From: a virus
Virus record (IMG/VR): IMGVR_UViG_3300043640_000318
Coordinates: 1 to 62,444 of that record
Length of the DNA: 62,444 bases
Direction: 5' to 3' (one strand)
Shown here: piece after piece, positions 16,325 to 25,692 of the stretch
How positions within the stretch are numbered: position 1 is the first letter of the stretch
Layout of the letters: the number at the start of each line of letters is the position of its first letter
Made by a program: the position numbers and the translations under genes
The notes under the pieces: model-generated
The model's input: only the letters and a program-made list of their open reading frames with translations
Databases searched by the model: none
What the model was told of the DNA's origin: nothing

Positions 16325-16325
16325 C

Positions 16326-16397
16326 GGCGCGGTTTCTCGTCGGACGGGCTTCAGCCTGCAAAGCTGATTGACTCGGGTTCGACTCCCGGCTGCGCTT
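16326..16397 (+). tRNA. tRNA-Cys (GCA)
   Basis: Acceptor GGCGCGG with CTGCGCT, anticodon arm TCAGC-CTGCAAA-GCTGA giving GCA, T loop TTCGACT in a CGGG/CCCG stem, discriminator T as usual for Cys. The D arm is weak (CTC/GGG type). Confidence 0.85.
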
Positions 16398-16501
16398 CGA
16401 CAAATAAATATCTTTGCTCGGATTAACCCCAGGATGTGCCCGTTAGCCTGGTCACTTGGTCCGAGCGTCGGCGGGGTGGCGCACGCCCGTGGTCGGCACA
16501 A

Positions 16502-16574
16502 GGGCCTGTAGCTCCAATGGAAGAGCGCCTCTTTTGCAAGGAGGAAGTTCTCGGTTCGAATCCGAGTGGGTCCA
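16502..16574 (+). tRNA. tRNA-Ala (TGC)
   Basis: Acceptor GGGCCTG with TGGGTCC (three wobble pairs), D arm GCTC/GAGC, anticodon arm CCTCT-TTTGCAA-GGAGG giving TGC, T arm CTCGG-TTCGAAT-CCGAG, discriminator A. The acceptor lacks the usual Ala G3-U70 identity pair in its standard form (position 3 is G-T here), consistent with Ala. Confidence 0.88.
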
Positions 16575-16576
16575 CG

Positions 16577-16698
16577 GCGACAGTGCGCACTGTCGCAAGT
16601 CGAGACATGATCCGGTTCGACTCCGGTCGTGGGAAGCAGTAAGGGTGGCCACCCGACCTGTAGAGGGTTCGATTCCCGATAGGCGTCCATGTCTCGAC
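16577..16698 (+). ncRNA. Structured RNA with two T-arm-like hairpins
   Basis: A perfect 20-base palindrome (16577-16596) is followed by an 11-bp closing stem, 16599-16609 with 16688-16698. Inside lie CCGG-TTCGACT-CCGG (near 16612-16626) and GGG-TTCGATT-CCC (near 16666-16678), both with tRNA T-loop consensus, but no anticodon arm. It sits between tRNA-Ala and tRNA-Glu. A tRNA-derived or Y-RNA-like structure is possible. Confidence 0.5.
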
Positions 16699-16701
16699 GT
16701 T

Positions 16702-16773
16702 GCCGTGTTGGTCTAGTGGAATGACGCCTGATTCTCAGTCAGGAGATCGCGGGTTCGATCCCCGCACACGGTA
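16702..16773 (+). tRNA. tRNA-Glu (CTC)
   Basis: Acceptor GCCGTGT with ACACGGT, anticodon arm CCTGA-TTCTCAG-TCAGG giving CTC, T arm GCGGG-TTCGATC-CCCGC, discriminator A. CCA not encoded. It is the last tRNA of the array. Confidence 0.93.
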
Positions 16774-16821
16774 CGGCAGGAGTGCTCCAGAACCCTTACC
16801 TGGAGCTCTGGCTCATGCGAG

Positions 16822-16864
16822 CCGGGATGCGGAAGCGTACGCGTTGCGGAGAAACGCATCCCGG
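16822..16864 (+). terminator. Hairpins closing the RNA array
   Basis: A perfect 10-bp stem (16822-16831 with 16855-16864), preceded by a 6-bp hairpin near 16782. No strong T run, so termination is only likely. Array transcription probably ends here. Confidence 0.4.
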
Positions 16865-16933
16865 GGTGGCCTAGGCCGTAGTAGCGGCACCTGCACTCTT
16901 TTCTGAACGCCGCACCTTGACCGAAAGGCGATC

Positions 16934-17074
16934 ATGCCCCCGCGCAACCCCTGCCCCCTGCGCTGTTCGGGAGATGACCCCTGCGGCCTCGGCAACGGTC
17001 ACACTGCCGAGTGTGCCTGCGGTAGCCCCATCGCCTGCGGCTGCGCGCCGCTCCTCCAGCCTGCTGAAGACTGA
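16934..17074 (+). CDS. Cys-rich 46-residue protein
   Basis: ATG at 16934 with GAAAGG upstream. Seven cysteines in 46 residues (CPLRC, PCG, CACG, CGC) suggest a small zinc-binding protein. No family is recognised. Support is the ribosome site, the even Cys spacing and its place right after the RNA array. Confidence 0.45.
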   Translation: MPPRNPCPLRCSGDDPCGLGNGHTAECACGSPIACGCAPLLQPAED

Positions 17075-17088
17075 CCTGCCTCAGTGCC

Positions 17089-17191
17089 CTCGCGCTGGCC
17101 TCGTAGGTGCGAGATACCGCCTGCGCGCTGGCCTGGTAAACGCGACACGGCTTAGCTGTAATGCCTGCGCATGGGCTTCGTGATGCGACGT
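17089..17191. repeat. Three imperfect direct repeats of about 27 bases
   Basis: Copies near 17089, 17121 and 17164 share GCG, then TGGCCT or GGGCTT, GTA or GTGA, then GCGA. Each can fold into a short hairpin with GCG/CGC ends. The stretch 17075-17243 holds no gene. Confidence 0.35.
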
Positions 17192-17243
17192 CACATCGCA
17201 CGTACATGTGACTGCAACGCATGCGACAGATGTCGATGGACCA

Positions 17244-17483
17244 TCAGTCCTCGACGACGGGCACATCTCCACTGAGGCTGAGGGAGACGAACTCGCCCAT
17301 GGCGCCGTTGCGCGGGATCTGGGTGCGGTAGCCGGACATGCTGACCCTCTCCAAGCCCATGTCCTTGGCGAGATCGAGCACGGCGGCGGCGTCCTCCAGG
17401 TACTTTTCGTTCGAGGACTTCAGCTCGGCCTCCTGCCTCTCGTCGAGTCCATCCGTGACGACAACATTTGCACTCCAGGTCAT
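17244..17483 (-). CDS. Hypothetical protein, 79 aa
   Basis: ATG at 17483 with GAGAGG upstream; the frame could start five codons earlier but without a ribosome site. The middle is one long helix (DERQEAELKSSNEKYLEDAAAVL) followed by a beta-like C-terminal third ending in PVVED. No family recognised. It begins the long minus-strand tail block. Confidence 0.65.
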   Translation of the reverse strand: MTWSANVVVTDGLDERQEAELKSSNEKYLEDAAAVLDLAKDMGLERVSMSGYRTQIPRNGAMGEFVSLSLSGDVPVVED

Positions 17484-17614
17484 GACGATTCCTCTCAAAA
17501 AGTAAATGCCTGCACGGAGGCCTTGTATCTATGGCACACGTGACAAGTGGACGTAGAGAGTAATACTTGCGCAGGGGTCTTTCCTGTGACCTGCGACCCC
17601 CTCCACAGACTCGC

Positions 17615-18937
17615 TCAGGTCGTCACCGGCACGTCGAAGATCCCGGCCGAGTCCACATAGAACTTGTCGGTGCTGGCTCCGCCTGTCGGCACTCCGACTC
17701 GAAGCGCCACAGTAACAGTGAGCGCCGGAGCGACCGCCCGGACGTCCACGGTCTGCCAGATGTCATCGACGATCGTCCGAATGGGCCCGGCGTAGGCACT
17801 GCCGATGAGTGCCACCGAGACGTCGTAGAACAGCAGCCACGCCTCCAGGGTGGTGGCGCTGCCGTCGGCGGCGTGGCGGAACGTCCATGCCTTGCCGACG
17901 TAGGTGTCCCCCGCGACGGCGGCCACCTTCAGCGACTGGCCATAACTGGGCCCGGCGCCGGACTGGGTGACCCTCATCGAGGTGCTGCCCTCGAAGGCGA
18001 AGGTCGCCGAGTTCGCCAGAGCCGCAGTGGTCCCGGCCCAGGAGCCGTTGGAACCCTCGAAGTCGTCGTCATGGCTGCCGGTGGTGAGCAGGTTCACGGC
18101 GCCCAGCGGGTAGTGGTAGCGCGTCGCGAGTACCCCGTCGTCCCGGACGAAGAACCGGTACTTGACCCCGTTCGGGGACTTCATGGTCGCGAAATTCGGC
18201 ACGTCCACGTAATCGGTCGTGGTGCCGAGCCGGATCTGGTTGGCCTCGGTGGTGCCAGCCTCAGAACCGAGAGCCGTGGCATGAGCGTGAGCGGCGGAGC
18301 TACTGGACCCCAGGGCGGTCGCCCGGGTGGAGGTCGCCAGAGCGGACGCCCCCAGTGCGCTGGCATTGGTCGCAGAAGCCGCTGATTCGGTCCCTACGGC
18401 CGTGGCGGCGCTTGCCGAGGAGTCACTGCCGGTCCCGACCGCCAGAGTGTCCAGGACGCTCGCTGTGGCCCCTGATCCCACCGCCACGGAGTTGTTTCCG
18501 GTCGCTGCGGCGCCGTGCCCGGCGGAAGTGGCCTCATCCCCCGCTGCGGAGGCACTGTTGCCGAAGGTCACCGCCCCGGAGCCCGCAGAGGACGAGGAGG
18601 CGCCGACGGCGGTCGAGTCGGTCCCCAGGCCCGCGTGGGTCTGGTCGATGCTCGTGGCGGCGTTCAGGTCGATGTCGACGTCGGCGTAGATCACCTCGGA
18701 GTTGCCGGGCGCGGTGATCCCCAGGTCCACCCTCTGGCTGGTGCCGACGTAGATGTTGATCACGCCGTCCTCGGTGATGAACGGGTTCGTCATCGAGGAG
18801 ACGGTGTCGTTGTCGGGGTAGATGGGGTCGGCGATCAGCGTGGTGGTGCCGGGCTGGAGCACCCGGACCGTGCTTTCGGGCAGCAGGTTGCCCAGACCGT
18901 CCTGGACGAGGGCCCGGTAATGAGCACGCAAGGTCAC
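17615..18937 (-). CDS. Tail fibre with YadA-like collagen-free beta-roll repeats
   Basis: 440 residues from GTG 18937 (AGGAGTC upstream). Residues 1-100 are a beta N-terminal domain. Residues about 105-225 are a run of AVG-xx-SxAxG repeats of 14-15 residues with the pattern of the YadA/Hia head left-handed beta-roll, which trimerises. A short neck with RLGTTTDYVDVPNF follows. The last 170 residues resemble a carbohydrate-binding beta-sandwich (FEGSNGSWAG ... DSAGIFDVPVTT). A receptor-binding trimer is the likely role. Confidence 0.75.
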   Translation of the reverse strand: MTLRAHYRALVQDGLGNLLPESTVRVLQPGTTTLIADPIYPDNDTVSSMTNPFITEDGVINIYVGTSQRVDLGITAPGNSEVIYADVDIDLNAATSIDQTHAGLGTDSTAVGASSSSAGSGAVTFGNSASAAGDEATSAGHGAAATGNNSVAVGSGATASVLDTLAVGTGSDSSASAATAVGTESAASATNASALGASALATSTRATALGSSSSAAHAHATALGSEAGTTEANQIRLGTTTDYVDVPNFATMKSPNGVKYRFFVRDDGVLATRYHYPLGAVNLLTTGSHDDDFEGSNGSWAGTTAALANSATFAFEGSTSMRVTQSGAGPSYGQSLKVAAVAGDTYVGKAWTFRHAADGSATTLEAWLLFYDVSVALIGSAYAGPIRTIVDDIWQTVDVRAVAPALTVTVALRVGVPTGGASTDKFYVDSAGIFDVPVTT

Positions 18938-18945
18938 GATGACTC

Positions 18946-21900
18946 CTAGTAAGTGTTATTACCGATTTCATCGGTATAGACGTCGCCGCCGCCTTCGACG
19001 CCGTAATGACCCGGGTAGCCGTCCGAGTAGAGGTCCTCGTAGATCTCCGGCCCGACATCGGGGATGGCCGCCGCTGCTGCCACCAGAGCGTGCTCGTTGA
19101 GCCAGACGTCCGTTGCCGGAGTGGTGATGACGATGGGCGGGGCCAGCACGCCGCTGAGGGCGAACAGCTGCCGGTAACGGAACCACCAGTCCTGCGGGAT
19201 CGGCTCATGCCAGGCCTGCCAGCGAGGATCGTCCGCGACCTTCGGGAAATGGTCGGTGGGGTTCAGGTTGGGGCCGCCGGAGACCCCCGGCTCCCGGCAG
19301 GGGATCCCGAGGTTCAGTGATCCATACCAGGGCCTGATGGCCACGGCCGACAGATGCAGGCCCGGCCGGTAGCCCGTGGCCCTCCACACCAGTCCGCGCC
19401 CGGCCGAGGGGGCCGCACTGGCACTGACCGGGAAGATGAACACCCCGTGAGGATCGTTGCGGATGTCGTAGACCGGCCAGAAGGTCGTGCCTCCGTCGTT
19501 GCTGAACTCCCAGACGATCGCGTCCTCGAACAGGCTGAGGTTGTCGATGAACCACTCGTCGCTGGTGTTGCCCCTCTGGATGAGTCGGACCGAGAGCTCT
19601 CCGTCGAGAGGAACGATCGTGAAGTCGAGAGCGTCCCAGGTGCCCTCTCCCTCGATGTCGTTCCAGTCTCCCAGGGCCTCGATGTCATCCCAGGTGGAGA
19701 GCTCCGGCTCGTCCCCCTCGCCGATGGTGTAGCCGACGAACCACTCGGTGACCTCGCCGCCGGAGACGTCCTGCTCGGCCTCGGCCACCACCCCGCCGAG
19801 CTGATCGACGATCTGGAGGATCAGGGGCTGGGTCAGGGCCGTGGCGGCGTAGACCCGGGCGGCGGCGTAGATGCGCCCGGCCGCCGTGGTGGAGACGGAG
19901 GTGGAGTAGGAGATGCCGCCGACGGCCGCATCCCCTGAGATGCCCTCCAGGTCGTCCCAGGTCGGCAGGTGAGGATCGCTGTTGGATCCCTCCAGGGCGT
20001 CCCAGGTGGGGAACATGGTCTGGAAGGTGTCCCAGTAGCGCCCGTTGTTGCGCCGGGTGATCTGGACCGTCGAGCCGATCGAGCTGTTGAACTCGTCAGA
20101 GAGTGCCAGCGGGGCGGCGTCGCCGAAGACCTCCCAGGCCCGGAAGAGCGGGTCTTGGAAGTCGGGATCGAACAACAGCTGGATCGCGTCGGACTGCTGG
20201 GTGGCCAGCTGGATTCCCCGGACCTGCCGCTTCGAGGAGAACACCACGCTGGTGGCGGTCACCGGGTTGCTCAGGCTGTGCGGGGTCCTCAGCATGCCGG
20301 TGGTGAAGTCCCAGGTCGTGATGGGATCGGCCGGGACGTTCAGGTGGAGCCGGTCACCGAAGAGCTCCAGGTACATCTCGGTGTCGTCGTTGTTGGCGTA
20401 GTCGACCCGGAACATCTCCATCTTGGCGATCGAGACGAAGTAGGCGACCCGGGAGGTGTGCAGGACCTCGACCGTCTCGTAGAAGTGCTGCTGCACCCCG
20501 GTGAAGCGGGGGATCGCCGTCGGCGACTGCCACGGCTGGAACTGATACATACCACCGAACTGCAAGAGCCGCTGGGCCGTGACGGGATCGGTGGCGTGCA
20601 AGGCCTCGGTCGGCAGAGCGGCCTGCTGGCTGGTCGGCTGAATGCCGCTCTGAGAGACCGTGTCGGCGTAGGTGATGAGCGGGGCGGTGTCCGTGGTCAC
20701 CTGGCTGCCCACAGAGCCCGTGGGGACGGATGAGGCCGCTGCCGGGGCCGCCGCAGCGACCACCTGGGCGGGCCACATCTGCACCTTGCGGCTGACCGGC
20801 GTGTAGAGGTCGTAGGGCATCGGCGCCAGCTGGCTGAACTCGAACTTGAAGCAGCTGGCCACGACCGGGTCGAACTTCAGGCTGCCCTTGCGCAAGATGA
20901 AGTCCCGGCTGATCGGAGTCCAGGCCACGTCCTCGTAGACCGCTCCGGGGCCGCCGACGAAGCCGAAGGGGTTCAGCCCGCTGTTGGCCGTGGTCCCCAG
21001 GGTGAAGGAGACGTCGAAACGGAGCAGGGCGTTGTCGGTGGAGCCGTCGTCGTCCACGGCGTACTGAGGCTTCTGGACGTAGTCAGAGGCGTCGGTGACG
21101 AAGGCCACGACCCCCGCTGGGATCCCGCTGCCATCGAGTACCGACCCGAAGGACGCCGTCTCCTGCTTGAGGACCAGCGTCCTCAGGGTGAACGCCCCGG
21201 TGGCGATCATGTCCTCTGTCGCCACTCCGGACTCGGCGCCGAGCCGCAGAGCCGAGGAGGAGGAATGGCTCAGATCCGCATTGGAGATGATCGTCCCGAT
21301 TTCGGGGATAAAGAAATATATATTAGTAGCGTCGTAGGAGACGACGAAGTACAGGCGCTCGTTGTACGAGAAGTCGAACTGCTGCTGCTTGATACTTCCG
21401 GTGCCCTCAAGGGTCAGCTGCCAGGTCTGGTCCCGCCAAGCCAGCTGAAGGGGTCCAGAGTCGAAGACGATATGGTCATCGGTATCCGTACTGTCGAACT
21501 GAGGCAGTATCTCCAGGCCTATCCAGAACGGCCGGTCCATCCGCCATTGGAAGCCTTGATTGTCAATGTCTAGATAAGAGATCTCGTCGGGGAATTTGAG
21601 TCCGTCGTTGATGACGATCGGGTCGGATACTCCGGCCGTCCGGGTGAAAGGGAATCCCAGGGGAGTGTCGACGGCGCCGAACGTGGTGGTGTCCGGCGGG
21701 GTCGAGGAGTAGTAGAGGTTGAACCGCACTCCCGAGGTGACCGGGGTCAGATCGAAGCTGTCGATGACCTGAGGAGCTCCGGCCGAATCCCGGGAGTCGA
21801 CGTAGAGGTTCACCACGGCGTAGTTGAACGGCTGTGGCCCCGACTTCCAGACCCGGTCGTTCACCAGGTCGCTGGCCCGGTTCTCGCGCATGCTCAGCTC

Positions 21901-22584
21901 GACCGGTGAGCCCAGGATGTCGGTGACGGTCGTGAAGGACTCACGCTCGGTGATGATGTCCGGCTTGCGGTTGGTGAGCGGGACATCCTCCTTATTCCTG
22001 ACGCGATAGCCGAAGTCGAGGTTACGGATGCCCAGGCTGTAGGGCGCGGGCTTACCCGCCGGAGTGACCGGCCCGCCCTGCGTCGAGCCGAACAGCCGGG
22101 TGCCCTGGAAACGGATCTTCGATGCGGTGAAGGGGCGGGTGTCGGCGTCGAAGTGGACCCAGTGATCCGCTCCGTAGTGGCTGGGGTGCATGTGCTGCTG
22201 GAGTGCGGCGGCGGCGCCGACCACGTGGGGGACAGACCCGTCGATGTAGAAACGGATGTCGTATCCGTTATCTCCGAGAATGGCCTTCCAGGTCTTTGTG
22301 GCCGCGTCCCAGTAGTGAATGTAGAAATGGTGCGGGAATTTCGGAAGGTCCAGTGAAACGTAGTTCATGAGCTTTGGCTTGGTCAGCGTCACGACGAGGT
22401 TCTCGGCCGCCGTGGTGTTGAGCAGACGTGGGGGAGAAGCCCAGAACCGGCTGTCGGAGGTGGAGGTCTGCCCGACGGAGCGCTGGGTGGCCAGACCATC
22501 GGACAGCGATGCGAGCGGGACACCTTCCGCGTACAGCGCCGAGACGGACGGGATACCGAAGTCACCAGGAAGCACGTCGACCAT
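18946..22584 (-). CDS. Large tail/baseplate protein, 1212 aa
   Basis: The largest protein of the tail block. It is beta-rich throughout, with several Trp/Asp stretches of the kind WDDLEG and WDDIE near residues 830-960 that look like short repeats. The C-terminus has IYEDLYSDG. No enzymatic motif was seen. It lies between the baseplate protein at 22596 and the YadA-like fibre, so it probably links baseplate and fibres or forms a spike. Confidence 0.7.
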   Translation of the reverse strand: MVDVLPGDFGIPSVSALYAEGVPLASLSDGLATQRSVGQTSTSDSRFWASPPRLLNTTAAENLVVTLTKPKLMNYVSLDLPKFPHHFYIHYWDAATKTWKAILGDNGYDIRFYIDGSVPHVVGAAAALQQHMHPSHYGADHWVHFDADTRPFTASKIRFQGTRLFGSTQGGPVTPAGKPAPYSLGIRNLDFGYRVRNKEDVPLTNRKPDIITERESFTTVTDILGSPVELSMRENRASDLVNDRVWKSGPQPFNYAVVNLYVDSRDSAGAPQVIDSFDLTPVTSGVRFNLYYSSTPPDTTTFGAVDTPLGFPFTRTAGVSDPIVINDGLKFPDEISYLDIDNQGFQWRMDRPFWIGLEILPQFDSTDTDDHIVFDSGPLQLAWRDQTWQLTLEGTGSIKQQQFDFSYNERLYFVVSYDATNIYFFIPEIGTIISNADLSHSSSSALRLGAESGVATEDMIATGAFTLRTLVLKQETASFGSVLDGSGIPAGVVAFVTDASDYVQKPQYAVDDDGSTDNALLRFDVSFTLGTTANSGLNPFGFVGGPGAVYEDVAWTPISRDFILRKGSLKFDPVVASCFKFEFSQLAPMPYDLYTPVSRKVQMWPAQVVAAAAPAAASSVPTGSVGSQVTTDTAPLITYADTVSQSGIQPTSQQAALPTEALHATDPVTAQRLLQFGGMYQFQPWQSPTAIPRFTGVQQHFYETVEVLHTSRVAYFVSIAKMEMFRVDYANNDDTEMYLELFGDRLHLNVPADPITTWDFTTGMLRTPHSLSNPVTATSVVFSSKRQVRGIQLATQQSDAIQLLFDPDFQDPLFRAWEVFGDAAPLALSDEFNSSIGSTVQITRRNNGRYWDTFQTMFPTWDALEGSNSDPHLPTWDDLEGISGDAAVGGISYSTSVSTTAAGRIYAAARVYAATALTQPLILQIVDQLGGVVAEAEQDVSGGEVTEWFVGYTIGEGDEPELSTWDDIEALGDWNDIEGEGTWDALDFTIVPLDGELSVRLIQRGNTSDEWFIDNLSLFEDAIVWEFSNDGGTTFWPVYDIRNDPHGVFIFPVSASAAPSAGRGLVWRATGYRPGLHLSAVAIRPWYGSLNLGIPCREPGVSGGPNLNPTDHFPKVADDPRWQAWHEPIPQDWWFRYRQLFALSGVLAPPIVITTPATDVWLNEHALVAAAAAIPDVGPEIYEDLYSDGYPGHYGVEGGGDVYTDEIGNNTY

Positions 22585-22595
22585 CGAGCAGCCCT

Positions 22596-23873
22596 TCAGC
22601 CGTGGGTGGGAACGGTCTTGCGAGGACCGGAATAGGGCGCCGCGACGGTTACGCCTTCACTGGCCACCCGGCCTGCGGCAGCCGTCTTCGGGTCGATCGT
22701 CGCAAATGTGGGCAAGTACGTTTTAGTGGTCTTATCCGGGAAGTGAACGACATCGTAGTCTTTGTTGTTGTTGCCAGACGATGCAACGGCGCCGACGACG
22801 TCTCCGACATAACTCCACTGCTGTCCTTGCGCCGAAGTGAATGCGGGGCGAGGCTGAGCCGAGTCGATGCCCTGAGGATTCGCCCGCCCGTCATAGGCGG
22901 GAACGATCGTGTTGTACCACTTCTTCACAACCGGCTTCGGAATGGCCTTTGAGCTGATCTCCCAATACTCCGAGTCCGCCGTGATCGCGGAGATCGGCGC
23001 CTTACGGTGCAGCGCCACACCCTCGGTGTTGACCGTGATGATGGTGTCGGCGGGCTTGAGGACATCGAGGACCCGCAGGATCCCCCAGGTGTCCTCCGCG
23101 AGCTGACGCTGACCCTCCACCGAGGAGTCGTAGACCTTCTTCGGCCGGATGACCACCTCGTTGCGCAGGTCGAGCCCGAGGTTGCCGTAGATGACGCTGC
23201 CCTCGATGTCGTCCCAGAGGGTGCCGTCGATGTCTCCCCAGGTGGCGAATCCGGCCTCGACGTCCGCCCAGGTGGTGGCGTCGATCGAGGCGCCCTGCCA
23301 GTCGAGCAGGGCCCAGGTCTCATAGACGTCGCACTCGACGTCCGTGAGGGCCTCCGCCATCGCCTGGAGACCCTGCGGGGTACCTCCCAGGGTGATGGCC
23401 AGCGCGAGCTTGACGATCCTCTCCCGGAAGATCGCGTCGGTGGCGTCGACCTCGTCCCAGCCGTCGGAGCTCGCCGTGCCCAGGTAGGGGTCCATCGGCA
23501 GAGAGCCGGACAGGCCTCGCTGAGCTCCGAACAGGGCGCCGTAGAAGCGGTCGATGTCGTAGAAGTGCGTGCTCGTCAGCACGGCCTGGAGCCGCACGAT
23601 CAGCTGCCTCTTACGGAGCTGCCCGGCCCCGGCGTCCCCCAGCAATGTCTTGAGGAAGCGCACCAGGTGGCTGGAGTCGGAGAGGTCGTAGATCTCTTCC
23701 GGGAAGTGGTTCAGGCGCGTCGAGGAGGAAGCGCTGGGAGACAGCAGGCCGGTGGCGGTGCTGAGATCGGCCGGGAGCGGCTGGCTGGCGACCGTCTGGA
23801 GCTGGAGCAGCGAGGTGCTCGGAGTGTCGGGATAGTCGAAGATCGTAGTCGACTGATTAACAATATCTGGCAT
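22596..23873 (-). CDS. Baseplate/tail protein, 425 aa
   Basis: Starts immediately after the stop of the J-like gene (TAA then ATG), the usual place of the gpI-like or second wedge protein. An N-terminal helical half (SSHLVRFLKTLLGDAG, RQLIVRLQAVL) precedes a beta-rich half with WADVEAGFATWGDIDG repeats like those in the 1212-residue neighbour. Family assignment rests on position. Confidence 0.65.
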   Translation of the reverse strand: MPDIVNQSTTIFDYPDTPSTSLLQLQTVASQPLPADLSTATGLLSPSASSSTRLNHFPEEIYDLSDSSHLVRFLKTLLGDAGAGQLRKRQLIVRLQAVLTSTHFYDIDRFYGALFGAQRGLSGSLPMDPYLGTASSDGWDEVDATDAIFRERIVKLALAITLGGTPQGLQAMAEALTDVECDVYETWALLDWQGASIDATTWADVEAGFATWGDIDGTLWDDIEGSVIYGNLGLDLRNEVVIRPKKVYDSSVEGQRQLAEDTWGILRVLDVLKPADTIITVNTEGVALHRKAPISAITADSEYWEISSKAIPKPVVKKWYNTIVPAYDGRANPQGIDSAQPRPAFTSAQGQQWSYVGDVVGAVASSGNNNKDYDVVHFPDKTTKTYLPTFATIDPKTAAAGRVASEGVTVAAPYSGPRKTVPTHG

Positions 23874-25691
23874 TTAGGGCGTCCAGCTGTTCTCGGCCTT
23901 GATTACCTGAACGGACAGTCCGAATGCGGGCACCTGCATGTCATCGAGAATGACGTCTTTCGCATATCCGTTGGTGTCCACGTAAGAAGCGACAACAGTT
24001 GATCCGATGATCTGCTGGATACCTACGGTGTAGTTGTTCGGAGATCCGCTGTCCCATCCAGATATGTCAGTTCCATGGAGGAACCGGACCGCGTCCACTC
24101 CGGGAACGTTGTGGACCACCTGGAGAATGTCCGACGCCTGCACCACGGCGTTGAATCCGAGCTTGCCCAGGAAATCCGCCAGGGCGACGTCGACGGCGGT
24201 CGAGGTCAGCGTCCGGTCGATCTTGTAGTCATAGATGACCGCGAGGTTGAACTTCAGGAAGATCTGCTTGGCCTGGTGGGCCTTGGCGTCACTCCCGGCC
24301 AGGCGCCAGGCGTCGATGTCCTGCTGCACCGCCCAGGGCACGTCGTTGTAGGTGTAGTCCGAGACGATCGAGAAGGCGGAGTTCAGCGTCGGCTGGTGAG
24401 CGGCGTCCCACTCCAGCCCGAAGCGAGAGTTGGTGTGCCAGCCGTTCGCGTTGTCCTCATGGACGATCTGGTAGGCGTAGGTGATCGATCCCGAGGTGGT
24501 ACCCATGGCATGTGCCGGGGTGGCCAGGCCGTAGGTGGTGGCGCCGATGACGATCGTCGAGGGCAGGGTGACGATCGGCCCGAACGCCAGCGGGATGAAG
24601 ACGTTGGCGGCGACCGGGCGAGTCCCGTCCGGACGAATATAATTATTCTTGTAGTAGATGCTGGTCGAGGTGTTCGAGAACGTCGCGGTGTTCTTAAAGA
24701 TCAGCGACTGGCTGGCATCGATCGCCCGGGTGCCCGCGCACCAGACATCGATCCTGTTGGCGATGGCATTGACCGGATCATTGCGGCTGGCCGTGGGAAC
24801 GTAGCCGAAGTCCAGGTCGATCAACGTGCCGTCGGGGAAGGTGGCGGTATCGATGATGACGACCTGGGGCGGGTTGTCAGTGGTGTCCCAGGTGTAGTGG
24901 ATCCCCGGCACCGCGACGTCGCCGGTATCGATGTTCAGGCCCATCATCTGAGTGCCGTTGTAGACGTACTTGGCGTCCGCCACGGTGGAGATGGCCACTC
25001 CGGAGACGATCTGAAGCTGCTCGCGGCGCCGCTTGGCCGAGCCGACCACATTGGCCGAGGTGCAGTCGGGATCGTTGACGGCCACCCCGAGGAACATCGA
25101 CTCGGTCCCGGCCATGTTGCGGAAGACGGTCTTCTTCCAGCGGTCCCGCAGCTGGTCGTCGGTCTCCTGGAAGCTGCCGCCGGTGAGGGTCGCCGCGTTC
25201 GTCACAGCGGTGATGCCGGTGAGAGGGGTGGCGATGGCCACCAGCGTCCCGGCCGGTAGGTCTCCGTCCGGCCCGGCCACCAGAGCCTGCACGGGCACGG
25301 TGACACTGAGCTGGCCGATCTCCATGATGCCCGTGGTGATGGTGAGCACCGAGACCATCGGGTCGGTGTTGCTGTTGACCTGGGTGTTGATGGGGACGAC
25401 GGTGAAGGTTGTGCTGGCGGCACGGCTGAAGGTCACCGTTCCTGTCGCGCGCCGGGCGGGGTAGCGGGCCATCCCGAAGAGCTGGACGAAGGCGTCCAGA
25501 TCAGCGTCCGTCTTGCTGTCGATATCGTACTGATAGGTCAGTATGTGGTTATCGACGTAAGCCTCGGAGACCACCTCTGCGGTGACATCGAGGATCTTGC
25601 GGGTGACCGTACCGGTCGAGGTGTCCAGATCAGGATCGGAGACGTTGAGCATCTGCCGCATCTGGCTGACGATGTCGCTTTGGCTGGCCAT
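23874..25691 (-). CDS. Baseplate J-like protein
   Basis: 605 residues. The N-terminal part (MASQSDIVSQMRQMLN, then VSEAYVDN and DLDAFVQLFGMARYPARRATG) and the following FSRAASTTFTVVPINTQV-type beta domain match the baseplate J family, the wedge protein of contractile tails. The gene order W/gp25-like, J-like, I-like is preserved here on the minus strand. The sequence is longer than P2 J, as usual in large myoviruses. Confidence 0.85.
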   Translation of the reverse strand: MASQSDIVSQMRQMLNVSDPDLDTSTGTVTRKILDVTAEVVSEAYVDNHILTYQYDIDSKTDADLDAFVQLFGMARYPARRATGTVTFSRAASTTFTVVPINTQVNSNTDPMVSVLTITTGIMEIGQLSVTVPVQALVAGPDGDLPAGTLVAIATPLTGITAVTNAATLTGGSFQETDDQLRDRWKKTVFRNMAGTESMFLGVAVNDPDCTSANVVGSAKRRREQLQIVSGVAISTVADAKYVYNGTQMMGLNIDTGDVAVPGIHYTWDTTDNPPQVVIIDTATFPDGTLIDLDFGYVPTASRNDPVNAIANRIDVWCAGTRAIDASQSLIFKNTATFSNTSTSIYYKNNYIRPDGTRPVAANVFIPLAFGPIVTLPSTIVIGATTYGLATPAHAMGTTSGSITYAYQIVHEDNANGWHTNSRFGLEWDAAHQPTLNSAFSIVSDYTYNDVPWAVQQDIDAWRLAGSDAKAHQAKQIFLKFNLAVIYDYKIDRTLTSTAVDVALADFLGKLGFNAVVQASDILQVVHNVPGVDAVRFLHGTDISGWDSGSPNNYTVGIQQIIGSTVVASYVDTNGYAKDVILDDMQVPAFGLSVQVIKAENSWTP

Positions 25692-25692
25692 C

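Noticed and set aside
16436-16498. Further tRNA starting GTGCCCG
   Set aside because: The ends can pair (GTGCC with GGCAC) and a D-arm-like part exists, but there is no T arm.
14698-16773. tmRNA gene in the RNA array, as in Bxz1-like phages
   Set aside because: No tag reading frame ending in LAA-stop between matched tRNA-Ala-like ends was found.
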